Positions 38,680 through 47,812 of a stretch of 64,000 nt of DNA are shown here, piece after piece. Numbering within the stretch: position 1 is the stretch's first letter; each line of letters starts with the position of its first letter. The position numbers and the translations under genes are program-made. This DNA is from Flavobacterium xueshanense (GTDB lineage Bacteria > Bacteroidota > Bacteroidia > Flavobacteriales > Flavobacteriaceae): NCBI RefSeq assembly GCF_900112975.1, contig NZ_FONQ01000015.1:23444-87443 (forward strand), written 5' to 3'. A model generated the notes under the pieces. That model saw nothing but the letters and a program-made list of their open reading frames with translations, did not search any database and had not been told where the DNA came from.

Positions 38680-41670
38680 ATGAAAAAAATCTTACTCCTA
38701 CTCTTTTTTAGTTTTTTACTGCCAAAAACCTACGCACAGGAATACTTTCCTAATAATGAAAGTGTTCAAAACAAAACCAGCAATTTTACTGCTTTTACCA
38801 ATGCAAAAATCTATGTAACACCAACACAAGTTATCGAAAAAGGTACTTTACTGATTCAACACGGAAAAGTAATTGGTGTTGGAACTAATATTTCAATTCC
38901 TAAAAATTGTACGACAATCAATTTGGATGGAAAATCCATTTATCCTTCTTTTATTGACATTTACACCAGTTTTGGAATCGAAAAACCAAAAGCAACTACC
39001 GAACGGAATCCGTCATACGACACTAACAGATCAGGTTTTTATTGGAATGAGAGCATTCGTTCCGAGGTAAATGCCTACCAAGCTTTTAAATACGACCAAA
39101 CTAAAGCGGAAGAATTATTGAAAGCTGGATTTGGTGTGGTAGGAACTCATGTACCTGACGGAATCGCCCGCGGATCAGGAACCTTAATCGCTTTAAATAA
39201 CTTTGAAAAAAAGGATCAACTGCTTTCCGATAAAGTGACCAATCATTTTGCTTTTACTAAAAGTGTAACCACTAATCAATCCTATCCAAGTTCATTAATG
39301 GGAATGATGGCATTATTACGCCAAATGTATTATGATTTAGACTGGTATAAAAAAGGAAATTCAACTACCAAAGATTTGTCGTTAGAAGCCTTAGCGAATA
39401 ATGAAAAGTTAGTGCAAATATTTGCTTCAGAAGACAAATTAAACAGTTTACGCGCTGCCAAAATAGCAAAAGAATTTGGCTTAAATTATGTTTTAAAAGG
39501 AAACGGAAATGAATTTGAACGCATTGAAGAAATCAAAAAAACGAATTCAAAATTTATTATTCCTGTCAATTTCCCGGAAGCGTATGATGTTTCAGACCCA
39601 AACCAAGCGAACCAAATGGAATTGAAAGACTTGCGTTTTTGGAACCAAGCACCGACAAACCTTAAAGTTTTAGCTGACAATGGAATTATTTTCGCCTTGA
39701 CAACAGACAAGTTAAAGAAGATGGAAGATTTCAGACCAAATCTTTTAAGAGCCATCAAATATGGTTTTGATAAAACAAAAGCATTAGAAGCATTGACGAC
39801 AATTCCTGCTGCTCTATTAGGAAAAAGTAACGTAATGGGAACTTTGAAAACAGGAAGTTTGGCGAATTTTGTGATTACATCCGGAGAAATTTTCGATGAA
39901 AAAACTGTGCTATACGAAAACTGGGTTCAAGGAAACAAATTTGTTGTCAATGACATCGCAACGAAGGACATTCGTGGAAATTATGATTTAACTATTAACG
40001 CTGAAAAATACAAATGGAAGATTGATGGCGAAATTACTGCACCAAAATCAGAAATCACAACGGTTGACGCAAAAAAAATCAAGTCAAAACTTACGATGAC
40101 CAATAATTGGATTTCTACAGTTATTAAACCTAATGACTCCACTAAAACTAGTTTCACAAGATTAATTGGATATGTCGAAGACACCCAGAATCTTTCTGGA
40201 AAAGCGATTTTATTCAATGGAAATGAAGTAAAATGGTCGGCGGTAAAAACCTCTCCATTTGTAAAAGCAATTGATTCCTCTAAAATTGAGAAGAACAATA
40301 TGATTATCCCAACAACATTTCCTAATGTTGCTTTCGGAAATCTAAAGAAACCTACAGCAGAAACAATACTTTTTAAAAATGCTACCGTTTGGACCAATGA
40401 AAAAGATGGTATTTTAGAAGAAACAGATGTATTGGTCAAAAACGGAAAAATAGCCTCTATCGGAAAAAATATTTCTGATGCATCCGCTACAGTCGTTGAA
40501 GCCAAAGGAAAACATTTAACCAGCGGAATTATTGATGAACATTCACATATCGCAATTTCTAATGGTGTGAATGAAGGCGGACACAACTCCAGCGCCGAGG
40601 TTACGATTCAAGATGTAGTGAATTCAGAAGACATAAATATTTACAGAGATTTAGCCGGTGGAGTTACGACATCACAATTATTGCACGGTTCAGCCAATCC
40701 AATTGGGGGACGTTCAGCGATTGTAAAATGGAAATGGGGAGCACCTGCAGATGAAATGCTGTACAAAGACCAACCAGGATTTATCAAATTCGCTTTGGGA
40801 GAAAATGTAAAACAAGCCAATTGGGGTAACGTAAATCCTACTCGTTTTCCACAAACTAGAATGGGTGTTGAGCAAGTTTTTACGGACTATTTTCAACGTG
40901 CTAAAGAATACGACTTAGCTTGGAAAAATTACAATTCTACTGGTAAAAAAGGAAAAGGGAAAGCGCCAAGAGTTGATTTAGAACTTCAAACATTAGCCGA
41001 AATCTTAAACAAAGAACGTTTCATCTCTTGTCATTCTTATGTACAATCTGAAATTTTGATGTTGATGAATGTAGCAGAAAAATTTGATTTTAGAGTCAAT
41101 ACCTACACCCACATTCTTGAAGGCTATAAAGTTGCCGACAAAATGAAAGAACACGGTGTTGGAGCCTCTACTTTTTCGGATTGGTGGGCTTATAAATTTG
41201 AAGTAAATGATGCTATTCCTTTCAACGGACCTATTATGCATAATGCCGGAATTGTAGTAGCCTACAACTCTGATGATGCTGAAATGTCCCGAAGATTGAA
41301 TCAGGAAGCAGCAAAAGCAGTAAAATATGGGAATGTTTCTGAAGAAGATGCTTGGAAATTTGTTACTCTGAATCCTGCTAAACTATTGCATATTGATGAC
41401 AAAGTAGGAAGTATCAAAGTGGGTAAAGATGCGGATATTGTATTGTGGAACACCAATCCATTATCAATTTATTCCAAAGCTGAAAAAACCTTAATTGAAG
41501 GTGTCGTATATTACGACGCTCAAAAGGATGAAGCGCAAAGAGTAGCAATTGCTAAAGAAAGAAGTGAGCTAATAGGTCAGTTATTGCAAGAAAAAAATAA
41601 AGGCATGACCACGCAAGAACCTAAAAAAACGGAGAAGAAAGAATATCATTGTGATACTTTAGAAGAATAA
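38680..41670 (+). CDS. Secreted double-module amidohydrolase
   Basis: A 996-residue protein with a signal peptide (MKKILLLLFFSFLLPKTYA). It contains two amidohydrolase-like modules: the first (about 30-430) keeps the beta-sandwich and barrel outline but lacks a HxH metal motif, the second (about 565-970) is intact, with IIDEHSHIAI giving His621 and His623, and later CHSY, TYTHILEG and NSDDAEMSRR holding the other ligands and catalytic Asp. The family cleaves amide or peptide bonds with a bound metal; imidazolonepropionase-like cousins are common in Bacteroidota. It is followed after about 70 bp by a shorter paralogue. Confidence 0.88.
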   Translation: MKKILLLLFFSFLLPKTYAQEYFPNNESVQNKTSNFTAFTNAKIYVTPTQVIEKGTLLIQHGKVIGVGTNISIPKNCTTINLDGKSIYPSFIDIYTSFGIEKPKATTERNPSYDTNRSGFYWNESIRSEVNAYQAFKYDQTKAEELLKAGFGVVGTHVPDGIARGSGTLIALNNFEKKDQLLSDKVTNHFAFTKSVTTNQSYPSSLMGMMALLRQMYYDLDWYKKGNSTTKDLSLEALANNEKLVQIFASEDKLNSLRAAKIAKEFGLNYVLKGNGNEFERIEEIKKTNSKFIIPVNFPEAYDVSDPNQANQMELKDLRFWNQAPTNLKVLADNGIIFALTTDKLKKMEDFRPNLLRAIKYGFDKTKALEALTTIPAALLGKSNVMGTLKTGSLANFVITSGEIFDEKTVLYENWVQGNKFVVNDIATKDIRGNYDLTINAEKYKWKIDGEITAPKSEITTVDAKKIKSKLTMTNNWISTVIKPNDSTKTSFTRLIGYVEDTQNLSGKAILFNGNEVKWSAVKTSPFVKAIDSSKIEKNNMIIPTTFPNVAFGNLKKPTAETILFKNATVWTNEKDGILEETDVLVKNGKIASIGKNISDASATVVEAKGKHLTSGIIDEHSHIAISNGVNEGGHNSSAEVTIQDVVNSEDINIYRDLAGGVTTSQLLHGSANPIGGRSAIVKWKWGAPADEMLYKDQPGFIKFALGENVKQANWGNVNPTRFPQTRMGVEQVFTDYFQRAKEYDLAWKNYNSTGKKGKGKAPRVDLELQTLAEILNKERFISCHSYVQSEILMLMNVAEKFDFRVNTYTHILEGYKVADKMKEHGVGASTFSDWWAYKFEVNDAIPFNGPIMHNAGIVVAYNSDDAEMSRRLNQEAAKAVKYGNVSEEDAWKFVTLNPAKLLHIDDKVGSIKVGKDADIVLWNTNPLSIYSKAEKTLIEGVVYYDAQKDEAQRVAIAKERSELIGQLLQEKNKGMTTQEPKKTEKKEYHCDTLEE

Positions 41671-41740
41671 TACAATGCATTTAAATTTCAAAAATCGTGC
41701 TTTTATGATAAAGCAAAGCAATTCTAAAAAATCTATAAAT

Positions 41741-43048
41741 ATGATTAGTAAAAAAATATATCTTTTAATATTGGCATTTAGTATATCAATACTTACACAG
41801 GCACAACAAACACCTGCCGCGAAACAATCAAAATCTATTTTGATTCTCAATGCTACAGCACACCTAGGAAATGGTGAAATAATTGAAAACAGTGCCATCG
41901 GATTTGTCGACGGGAAAATCACTTTGGTTGCAGATGCCAGAGTAATCCGATTGGCCGCAGGTGCATACGATGTAACAATTGATGCAAGCGGAAAACACGT
42001 TTATCCAGGATTCATAGCTCCAAATTCTACATTAGGTTTAGTTGAAATTGATGCCATAAAATCTTCTGATGATGAAGATGAAATTGGTGCCATGAAACCT
42101 CACGTAAGAAGTATTGTTGCTTACACAGCCGATTCAAAAGTAATAGAAACTGTAAGACCAAACGGTATTTTGATGGCTCAAATCACACCAAGAGGCGGAG
42201 TTATTTCTGGTTCTTCCTCAATTGTTCAACTAGATGCGTGGCACTGGAAAGATGCACTAATAAAAGAAAATGATGGAATTCACATCAACTTTCCTACTAC
42301 GTTCAAACGTGGCGGTACCAGATTTGAACCGGGAAACATCGAGGCCAATAAGGATTATTCAAAACAAATTTTAGAATTATCCTCTTTTTTATCTAATGCA
42401 AAAGCGTATTTAGGCGAAAGTTCGAAAGAGCGAAATTTAGTTTTAGAATCCACAAAAGGTTTGTACGACGGAAGCCAAACTCTCTTTATTCATGCCAATG
42501 AAGAAAAACAAATCATCGATGCGGTGCAATTTACCAAAGAAAGTGGCATTAAAAAAATGGTGATTGTTGGCGGATATGAAGCCTACAAAACAGCTGAATT
42601 ATTACAAAAAAATAATATTGGCGTGCTGCTTAGACGAGTGCATGAAATGCCCGAAAATGATGATCATGATATTGATTTACCATACAAAAATGCTAAATTA
42701 TTAACAGATAAAGGAGTTCTTGTAGGTCTAGAAAACAGTGGTGCCCATGAAAGAATGAATACCAGAAATTTACCATTTTTAGCAGGAACATGCGCTGCGT
42801 ACGGACTAGATAAAGAGCAAGCGTTGCAATTAATAACCTCAAATACTGCTAAAATACTAGGAATTGATGCGCAATGTGGTACCTTAGAGCAGGGAAAAGA
42901 CGCTACACTATTTGTTTCTGAAGGTGATGCTTTGGATATGAGAACAAATAAATTGACCAACGCTTTTATCCAAGGCAGGATGATCAGTCTGGAAACGCAT
43001 CAAACAAAGCTGAACGACCGCTATAAAACGAAATACAATCAAAAATAA
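41741..43048 (+). CDS. Secreted amidohydrolase-family protein
   Basis: About 435 residues, with the start placed at ATG 41741 because it gives a clean signal peptide (MISKKIYLLILAFSISILTQAQ). A longer reading from 41675 adds a non-signal extension. The amidohydrolase outline is present (ILNATAHLGNGEIIENSAIGF, GKHVYPGFIAPNSTLG, KILGIDAQCGTLEQGKDATLFV) but the HxH motif is replaced by PGFIAPNS, so it is likely catalytically inactive or a scaffold for the preceding enzyme. Reminiscent of the first module of the neighbour. A PH-domain protein follows after 9 bp. Confidence 0.85.
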   Translation: MISKKIYLLILAFSISILTQAQQTPAAKQSKSILILNATAHLGNGEIIENSAIGFVDGKITLVADARVIRLAAGAYDVTIDASGKHVYPGFIAPNSTLGLVEIDAIKSSDDEDEIGAMKPHVRSIVAYTADSKVIETVRPNGILMAQITPRGGVISGSSSIVQLDAWHWKDALIKENDGIHINFPTTFKRGGTRFEPGNIEANKDYSKQILELSSFLSNAKAYLGESSKERNLVLESTKGLYDGSQTLFIHANEEKQIIDAVQFTKESGIKKMVIVGGYEAYKTAELLQKNNIGVLLRRVHEMPENDDHDIDLPYKNAKLLTDKGVLVGLENSGAHERMNTRNLPFLAGTCAAYGLDKEQALQLITSNTAKILGIDAQCGTLEQGKDATLFVSEGDALDMRTNKLTNAFIQGRMISLETHQTKLNDRYKTKYNQK

Positions 43049-43057
43049 AGTAATACA

Positions 43058-43435
43058 ATGGGACTATTTAATGCCATTTTAGGCAATGCATCTGAAGTAA
43101 ATATTGAAAATATTTCTAATGAGTTTGAGCCAATCTTAATTGATGGAGAAAAAATTGAAAAAGCTTATAAACTTATTAGGGATATGTTTATTTTCACCAA
43201 TAAAAGACTGATTTTGGTTGAAAAACAATTGGTTGGAAGCAAAGTTGATTACATGTCAATTCCGTATTCAAGTATTAAGAAATTCTCTAAAGAAAGCGCC
43301 GGAATATTGGATTTGGATGCCGAATTAAAAATTTGGTTGAATCACGACAACAATCCAATTGTCAAACAATTTGGAAAAGGCGGAAACAACATTAATGAAG
43401 TATACAAAATTTTAAGCATGCATACTTTGAAATAG
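43058..43435 (+). CDS. PH domain-containing protein (bPH type)
   Basis: A 125-residue protein made of a single bacterial pleckstrin-homology domain: RDMFIFTNKRLILVEKQLVGSK gives the central strands, and SIPYSSIKKFSKESAG the conserved turn, as in YvbH-like proteins (Pfam bPH_1). No signal peptide, so cytoplasmic. Function unknown. It is 9 bp after an amidohydrolase gene and is closed by its own strong terminator, so the three genes from 38680 to 43435 probably form one transcription unit. Confidence 0.88.
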   Translation: MGLFNAILGNASEVNIENISNEFEPILIDGEKIEKAYKLIRDMFIFTNKRLILVEKQLVGSKVDYMSIPYSSIKKFSKESAGILDLDAELKIWLNHDNNPIVKQFGKGGNNINEVYKILSMHTLK

Positions 43436-43456
43436 AAACAATCTTGAAGAAATCAT

Positions 43457-43499
43457 AAAAATGACATTAATTGAAATTCATTCAATTGGTGTCATTTTT
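43457..43499 (+). terminator. Terminator after the PH-domain gene
   Basis: A 19-bp stem with two G-U pairs (AAAAATGACA at 43457-43466 against TGTCATTTTT at 43490-43499, continued by AATTGAA/TTCAATT) around a 5-base loop. Confidence 0.85.
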
Positions 43500-43769
43500 C
43501 TTTTACCCAATTCTGTTTACAGTAAAAAAAATAAAATTACTCCGAATCAGAATATTAAATATTTTGAGAATACCCACTTTAATATTTAAAAACAGATTTT
43601 CCTTTAACCTTACTTTAACAAATTCTAATTTTTAGCTCAAAATTACACTATACCTATAATAAAAAGGGGTACGCATTGTTTAAATCATAAAAATAAAACA
43701 TTCAATAGCTTTTTTAAAGGGGGTTAATGATGATTTTTATATTTTTATTGAAATTTAAAACGAAAAACA

Positions 43770-45086
43770 ATGAGAAAAATTATTTTAAGTGTGTTATTAA
43801 TCACAATCCTGCTATTAACCTTTTTTTCAAATTATTTTCTAACAGATAACCCTGCTCCGGCAGAAGCTGTAAAATTTGATACTGGCGATACCGCTTGGAT
43901 GATTGTTGCTACAGCACTTGTATTAATTATGACTCCTGGTTTAGGTTTCTTTTATGGTGGAATGGTAGGCAAAAAAAATGTTATCAGTACCATGCTTCAA
44001 AGTTTTATGGCAATGATAATTGTAACCCTTTTATGGATTGTTATCGCTTTTGGATTATCATTTGGCCCATCAATTGGTGGCATCATAGGAAATCCTATCC
44101 CAAATTTATTTTTCCAAGGTGTAGGAACCAACACATCATGGAGTTTGGCTCCAACAATCCCTTTTATGTTGTTTGCTTTATTTCAAGCGAAATTCGCCAT
44201 AATCACACCAGCATTAATTACAGGCGCATTTGCGGAAAGAATTCGTTTTTGGGCATACTTATTATTTATGGTTTTATTCATATTATTTGTTTATACCCCA
44301 TTGGCGCATATGACTTGGCATCCAGATGGTATTTTCTTTAAAATGGGAGTTTTGGATTTCGCCGGTGGAACAGTTGTTCACATGAGTGCTGGATGGGCTG
44401 CTTTAGCCGGAGCCATTTTCTTAGGAAAAAGAAAAGTACAAAAAGTAAATCCTGCTCGTATCACTTATGTATTATTAGGAACTGGTTTATTATGGTTTGG
44501 ATGGTTTGGTTTCAATGCGGGATCAGCTTTAGGTTCAAACGGTTTGGCAGTTCAAGCGCTTGGTACAACTACTGTTGCAGCTGCGGCGGCGGGAATGTCT
44601 TGGGTATTTCTTGATAAAATTCTTGGTCACAAACTTTCTGCAATGGGAGCTTGTATCGGTGTTGTAGTAGGTTTAGTCGCCATTACTCCTGCGGCAGGAT
44701 TTGTAAGCATTCCACACGGAATGTTCATCGGAGCCTTTGCCAGTATAGTGAGTAATTTAGTGGTTAGAAGTTTCCATAAAGGGAAAATTGATGATGCTTT
44801 AGACGTTTTCGCCTGTCATGGTGTCGGTGGAATGGTTGGAATGCTTTTAACTGGAGTATTTGCTTCAAAATCAATCAACTCTTTTGTTGGTGATAACCAA
44901 GGACTGATTTTTGGCGATGCTACATTATTCTTGAACCAATTAACTGCTTTAGTAGTCGTTTCCATATTTGCTTTTACAGCTTCTTATTTCCTTTTCTTTA
45001 TTGTAAATAAAATTACACCGCTTCGTGTAAGTGAAGAAAAAGAAGAGTTAGGTTTAGATATTTCTCAACATGGTGAGTTTTTGTAA
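43770..45086 (+). CDS. amt: Ammonium transporter
   Basis: A 438-residue Amt/MEP/Rh protein. After a hydrophobic signal-like start come 11 membrane helices. Family motifs are visible: WMIVATALVLIMTPGLGFFYGGMVGKKN cut here as the first channel helix, GGTVVHMSAGWAALAGA with the first twin His, and ACHGVGGMVGMLLTGVF with the second. These line the pore that passes NH3 after deprotonating NH4+. No glnB/glnK gene follows, which is unlike most bacterial amt loci; a PII partner must be elsewhere. A strong terminator lies 168 bp downstream. Confidence 0.95.
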   Translation: MRKIILSVLLITILLLTFFSNYFLTDNPAPAEAVKFDTGDTAWMIVATALVLIMTPGLGFFYGGMVGKKNVISTMLQSFMAMIIVTLLWIVIAFGLSFGPSIGGIIGNPIPNLFFQGVGTNTSWSLAPTIPFMLFALFQAKFAIITPALITGAFAERIRFWAYLLFMVLFILFVYTPLAHMTWHPDGIFFKMGVLDFAGGTVVHMSAGWAALAGAIFLGKRKVQKVNPARITYVLLGTGLLWFGWFGFNAGSALGSNGLAVQALGTTTVAAAAAGMSWVFLDKILGHKLSAMGACIGVVVGLVAITPAAGFVSIPHGMFIGAFASIVSNLVVRSFHKGKIDDALDVFACHGVGGMVGMLLTGVFASKSINSFVGDNQGLIFGDATLFLNQLTALVVVSIFAFTASYFLFFIVNKITPLRVSEEKEELGLDISQHGEFL

Positions 45087-45253
45087 ATCATCATAAAATC
45101 ATTAAACTCTCTGAAATTCAGAGCGTCTATTTTTGCTCTAAAACTGTCCTAAATACCGATAATTTACAAAGTAATACTTATCCATTAAACAATGAACTAA
45201 CAGCATAAAATCTAATTTATCAAATATTAATTTTAGCCAACATACTTTAAAAC

Positions 45254-45287
45254 AAAATCCCAATCTTAAAAAAAAGATTGGGATTTT
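45254..45287. terminator. Terminator between amt and the CocE-type gene
   Basis: Perfect 14-bp arms AAAATCCCAATCTT (45254-45267) and AAGATTGGGATTTT (45274-45287) with an A-rich loop; bidirectional between convergent genes. Confidence 0.9.
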
Positions 45288-45333
45288 ATTTTAAAATATA
45301 GTCTAATGATTTCTTATTACTTAACCCGATTAT

Positions 45334-47181
45334 CTATTTTAAGATAGTAAACTCAACTTTTGAATCATTATAAATTCTATGGGTTTGTTTTTGAAAATCT
45401 TCTGGTTTTGCATAAAAAATATTATCAACAAACGTTTGCGGATTCAAATCAATAAATGGAAACCACGTACTCTGAACCTGAATCTGAATTTTATGTCCTT
45501 TTTTGAACGTATGAAAAACATCTTGCAATTTAATATTTACTGGCGTTTTTTCATTGGCAATAAAAGGTTCCGGTTTTGAGAAACTATTTCTGAAACGTCC
45601 TCTCATAACCTCGCTGCGCACCATCATATGGTAATTACTCATCTTTAAATAAGGTGCAACTTCTTTTGTTTCCGGCTCGTCGTTAGGAAAAACGTCAATC
45701 ACCTTAACAATCCAATCCGCATCTGTTCCTGTGGTTGACACTTGTAATTTTGCCAATATTTCTCCGGCTAATGTAGTATCGTCGTTCAATACTTCTGTTT
45801 CAAAAACAATCACATCTGGGCGTCTAGCCGCAAAACGCTGATCATCCGTCATGTATTTCCTTGGCGTTAGCCCTGCTTGTTTGATATCTTCAGAATAAGG
45901 AACCGGCTTTTTAGGATCACTGATGAATTCTTCAAAAGAAATATTTTTCTTCGCCATTTTTGTCAATTGACTTCCTTGCAAAAAGAAATCTTGTTTTTCA
46001 GTATTTTGAGGAGGCCAAGTTTCATACGTTTTCCATTCTTTTCTTCCAGTGTCAAAAACATAGGCTTCCGGTAATTTGTTTTCACCTTTCCCATTATTTT
46101 TTAAGAAATGACGGAAGAAATTAGCTTCTATATTTTTTTGATAATAACCGGAAATACTGTCTCCAAAATTAATATTACCGATCACTTGTTTTGCAGAATT
46201 TCTAGCCCAATCACCGTGACTCCATGGTCCCATTACGATCGTGTTGTAGTTTTTGCTGCTCTTTTCTATTGTACTATAGGTATTCAAAGGACCATATAAA
46301 TCTTCAGCATCAAACCAACCTCCTACTGTCATTACAGCTGGTTTAATGTTTTTTAAATGTTGTAAAATGCCACGCTTTTGCCAAAAATCATCATAACTGG
46401 AATGGTCTTTCAGCTGTTGCCAAAACTCATTATCTTTATTGTAATACTGATCTAAATTAGACAATGGGCCTGCATCCAAGAAAAACTGGTAATCGTCATT
46501 GCTACCTATAGTGGTGAATTTATACCATGGCTCAGTAGTACGTTTTGTTTTTTGAGGTCCAAATAATGGCGTTACTTTCCAATAGCTCAACAAATAAGCG
46601 CCATTATGATGAAAATCATCAAAAAAGAAATCAGCAATACACGCTTGAGGCGAAACTGCTTTTAATGCGGGATGATTACTTAATAGTGAATAGGTCGCAT
46701 AAAAACCCGGATATGAAATCCCCCAAGTTCCAACGTTTCCATTATTGTTAGCCACATTTTTAACCAACCAATCAATAGTATCATTCGTATCCGAAGCTTC
46801 ATCGGTATCTTTCTTTCCTTTTTTATTTGGAATAAAACCACGCATATTGTCGTATGAACCATCACTCATAAATCTACCGCGAACATCTTGATAAACTACA
46901 ATATATCCTTCCTTCATCATGGTTTCACTTGGAGAAATACTTTTCTTGAACTGATTTTCTCCATAAGGCCCAGAATTATAAGGCGTTCTTTGCATTATAA
47001 TAGGATATTTTTTAGAAACGTCTTTTGGAGTGTAAATGGAAGTAAACAACTCTGCACCATCACGCATCTTGATATGCACTTCTTTTTTAGTATAATTATC
47101 CGCAACATAATTAGGTGCTTTATCTTGGGCAAAAAGAATTGCACCAATAAAAAAAAGAGAAATACTTAATAATTTTTTCAT
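45334..47181 (-). CDS. CocE/NonD family hydrolase, secreted
   Basis: A 615-residue alpha/beta-hydrolase of the CocE/NonD (X-Pro dipeptidyl-peptidase-like) family, with a signal peptide (MKKLLSISLFFIGAILFAQ). Catalytic Ser156 lies in GTWGISYPGF, oxyanion-side DVRGRFMSDGSY at 99-110 is typical, and the charge-relay Asp and His sit in GGWFDAEDLYGP and GPWSHGDWAR. The C-terminal half is the jelly-roll domain ending in the beta strands HKIQIQVQSTWFPF. Family members cleave acyl esters or amides, including peptides and cephalosporin precursors; the substrate is open. Single gene. Confidence 0.93.
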   Translation of the reverse strand: MKKLLSISLFFIGAILFAQDKAPNYVADNYTKKEVHIKMRDGAELFTSIYTPKDVSKKYPIIMQRTPYNSGPYGENQFKKSISPSETMMKEGYIVVYQDVRGRFMSDGSYDNMRGFIPNKKGKKDTDEASDTNDTIDWLVKNVANNNGNVGTWGISYPGFYATYSLLSNHPALKAVSPQACIADFFFDDFHHNGAYLLSYWKVTPLFGPQKTKRTTEPWYKFTTIGSNDDYQFFLDAGPLSNLDQYYNKDNEFWQQLKDHSSYDDFWQKRGILQHLKNIKPAVMTVGGWFDAEDLYGPLNTYSTIEKSSKNYNTIVMGPWSHGDWARNSAKQVIGNINFGDSISGYYQKNIEANFFRHFLKNNGKGENKLPEAYVFDTGRKEWKTYETWPPQNTEKQDFFLQGSQLTKMAKKNISFEEFISDPKKPVPYSEDIKQAGLTPRKYMTDDQRFAARRPDVIVFETEVLNDDTTLAGEILAKLQVSTTGTDADWIVKVIDVFPNDEPETKEVAPYLKMSNYHMMVRSEVMRGRFRNSFSKPEPFIANEKTPVNIKLQDVFHTFKKGHKIQIQVQSTWFPFIDLNPQTFVDNIFYAKPEDFQKQTHRIYNDSKVEFTILK

Positions 47182-47812
47182 GAATTTTTTGGATTTAAAT
47201 AGTTTTTAAAGATAAAAAATCTTGTAGAAAATCATCTTGTTATTTTGTTTATTATTTTACGAATAATAGTTAACGATTAGTAATAAATAACAAAAAGTGT
47301 TTCAACTATTCCAAGTGATTTTATATCACTATTTTTACAAAAAAAGGAGTAATCGACATGCTATTTAATGTTGATTTTTATTTCAAAAACTTTAAAAACT
47401 GCCGTTATAAATTAAATTTACATTTTTTTTGAACAAAAGATTATTTTAACTTTTCCCAACAAAAATTTAAATAGCATTTATTTTATAATGCTATGATATG
47501 TAATGCATTGAGTCTGTATTTCGTTTTTATTTTATTGTTAAAACGCTTAAAAAAAGTCTCTAATTTATTTATAAAAAAGACTTTGCTTAAACTTTTAGAG
47601 TGCTTTTTGGATAAATTTACCCTACATTTGTAAAATACCAATTTATTATTTGCGGGTTAAATAGTCTCTTTTTGCAAACTATTATTCCAAAATAAAAAAA
47701 CCTTGATTTCAGAAATCATTCTGAAAAAATCATCTTTTTTGTAGTTTACTACATCTTTTGCCTTTTGGAAAAATTCCATTTACAGGCTATTAAATAATCT
47801 AAAATAAATAAT
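47182..47812. other. 631-bp intergenic region with a structured leader
   Basis: No gene found on either strand. It holds a perfect -7 element TACATTTG at 47623-47630, leaving a leader of about 175 bases before the symporter ATG at 47813. In that leader two hairpins can form: TTTCAG/CTGAAA (47707-47712 with 47721-47726) and TGTAG/CTACA around 47740-47753. The part from 47182 to 47600 is AT-rich and featureless to me. Confidence 0.5.
47623..47630 (+). promoter_or_regulatory. -7 element of the symporter-racemase operon
   Basis: TACATTTG, exact match to TAnnTTTG. The nearest TTG upstream is at 47607-47609, 13 bp away, shorter than usual, so the -33 part is uncertain. Confidence 0.5.

Noticed and set aside
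43500..43769. Riboswitch or PII-linked leader before amt
   Set aside because: No conserved structure or -7 box could be recognised in the AT-rich gap.
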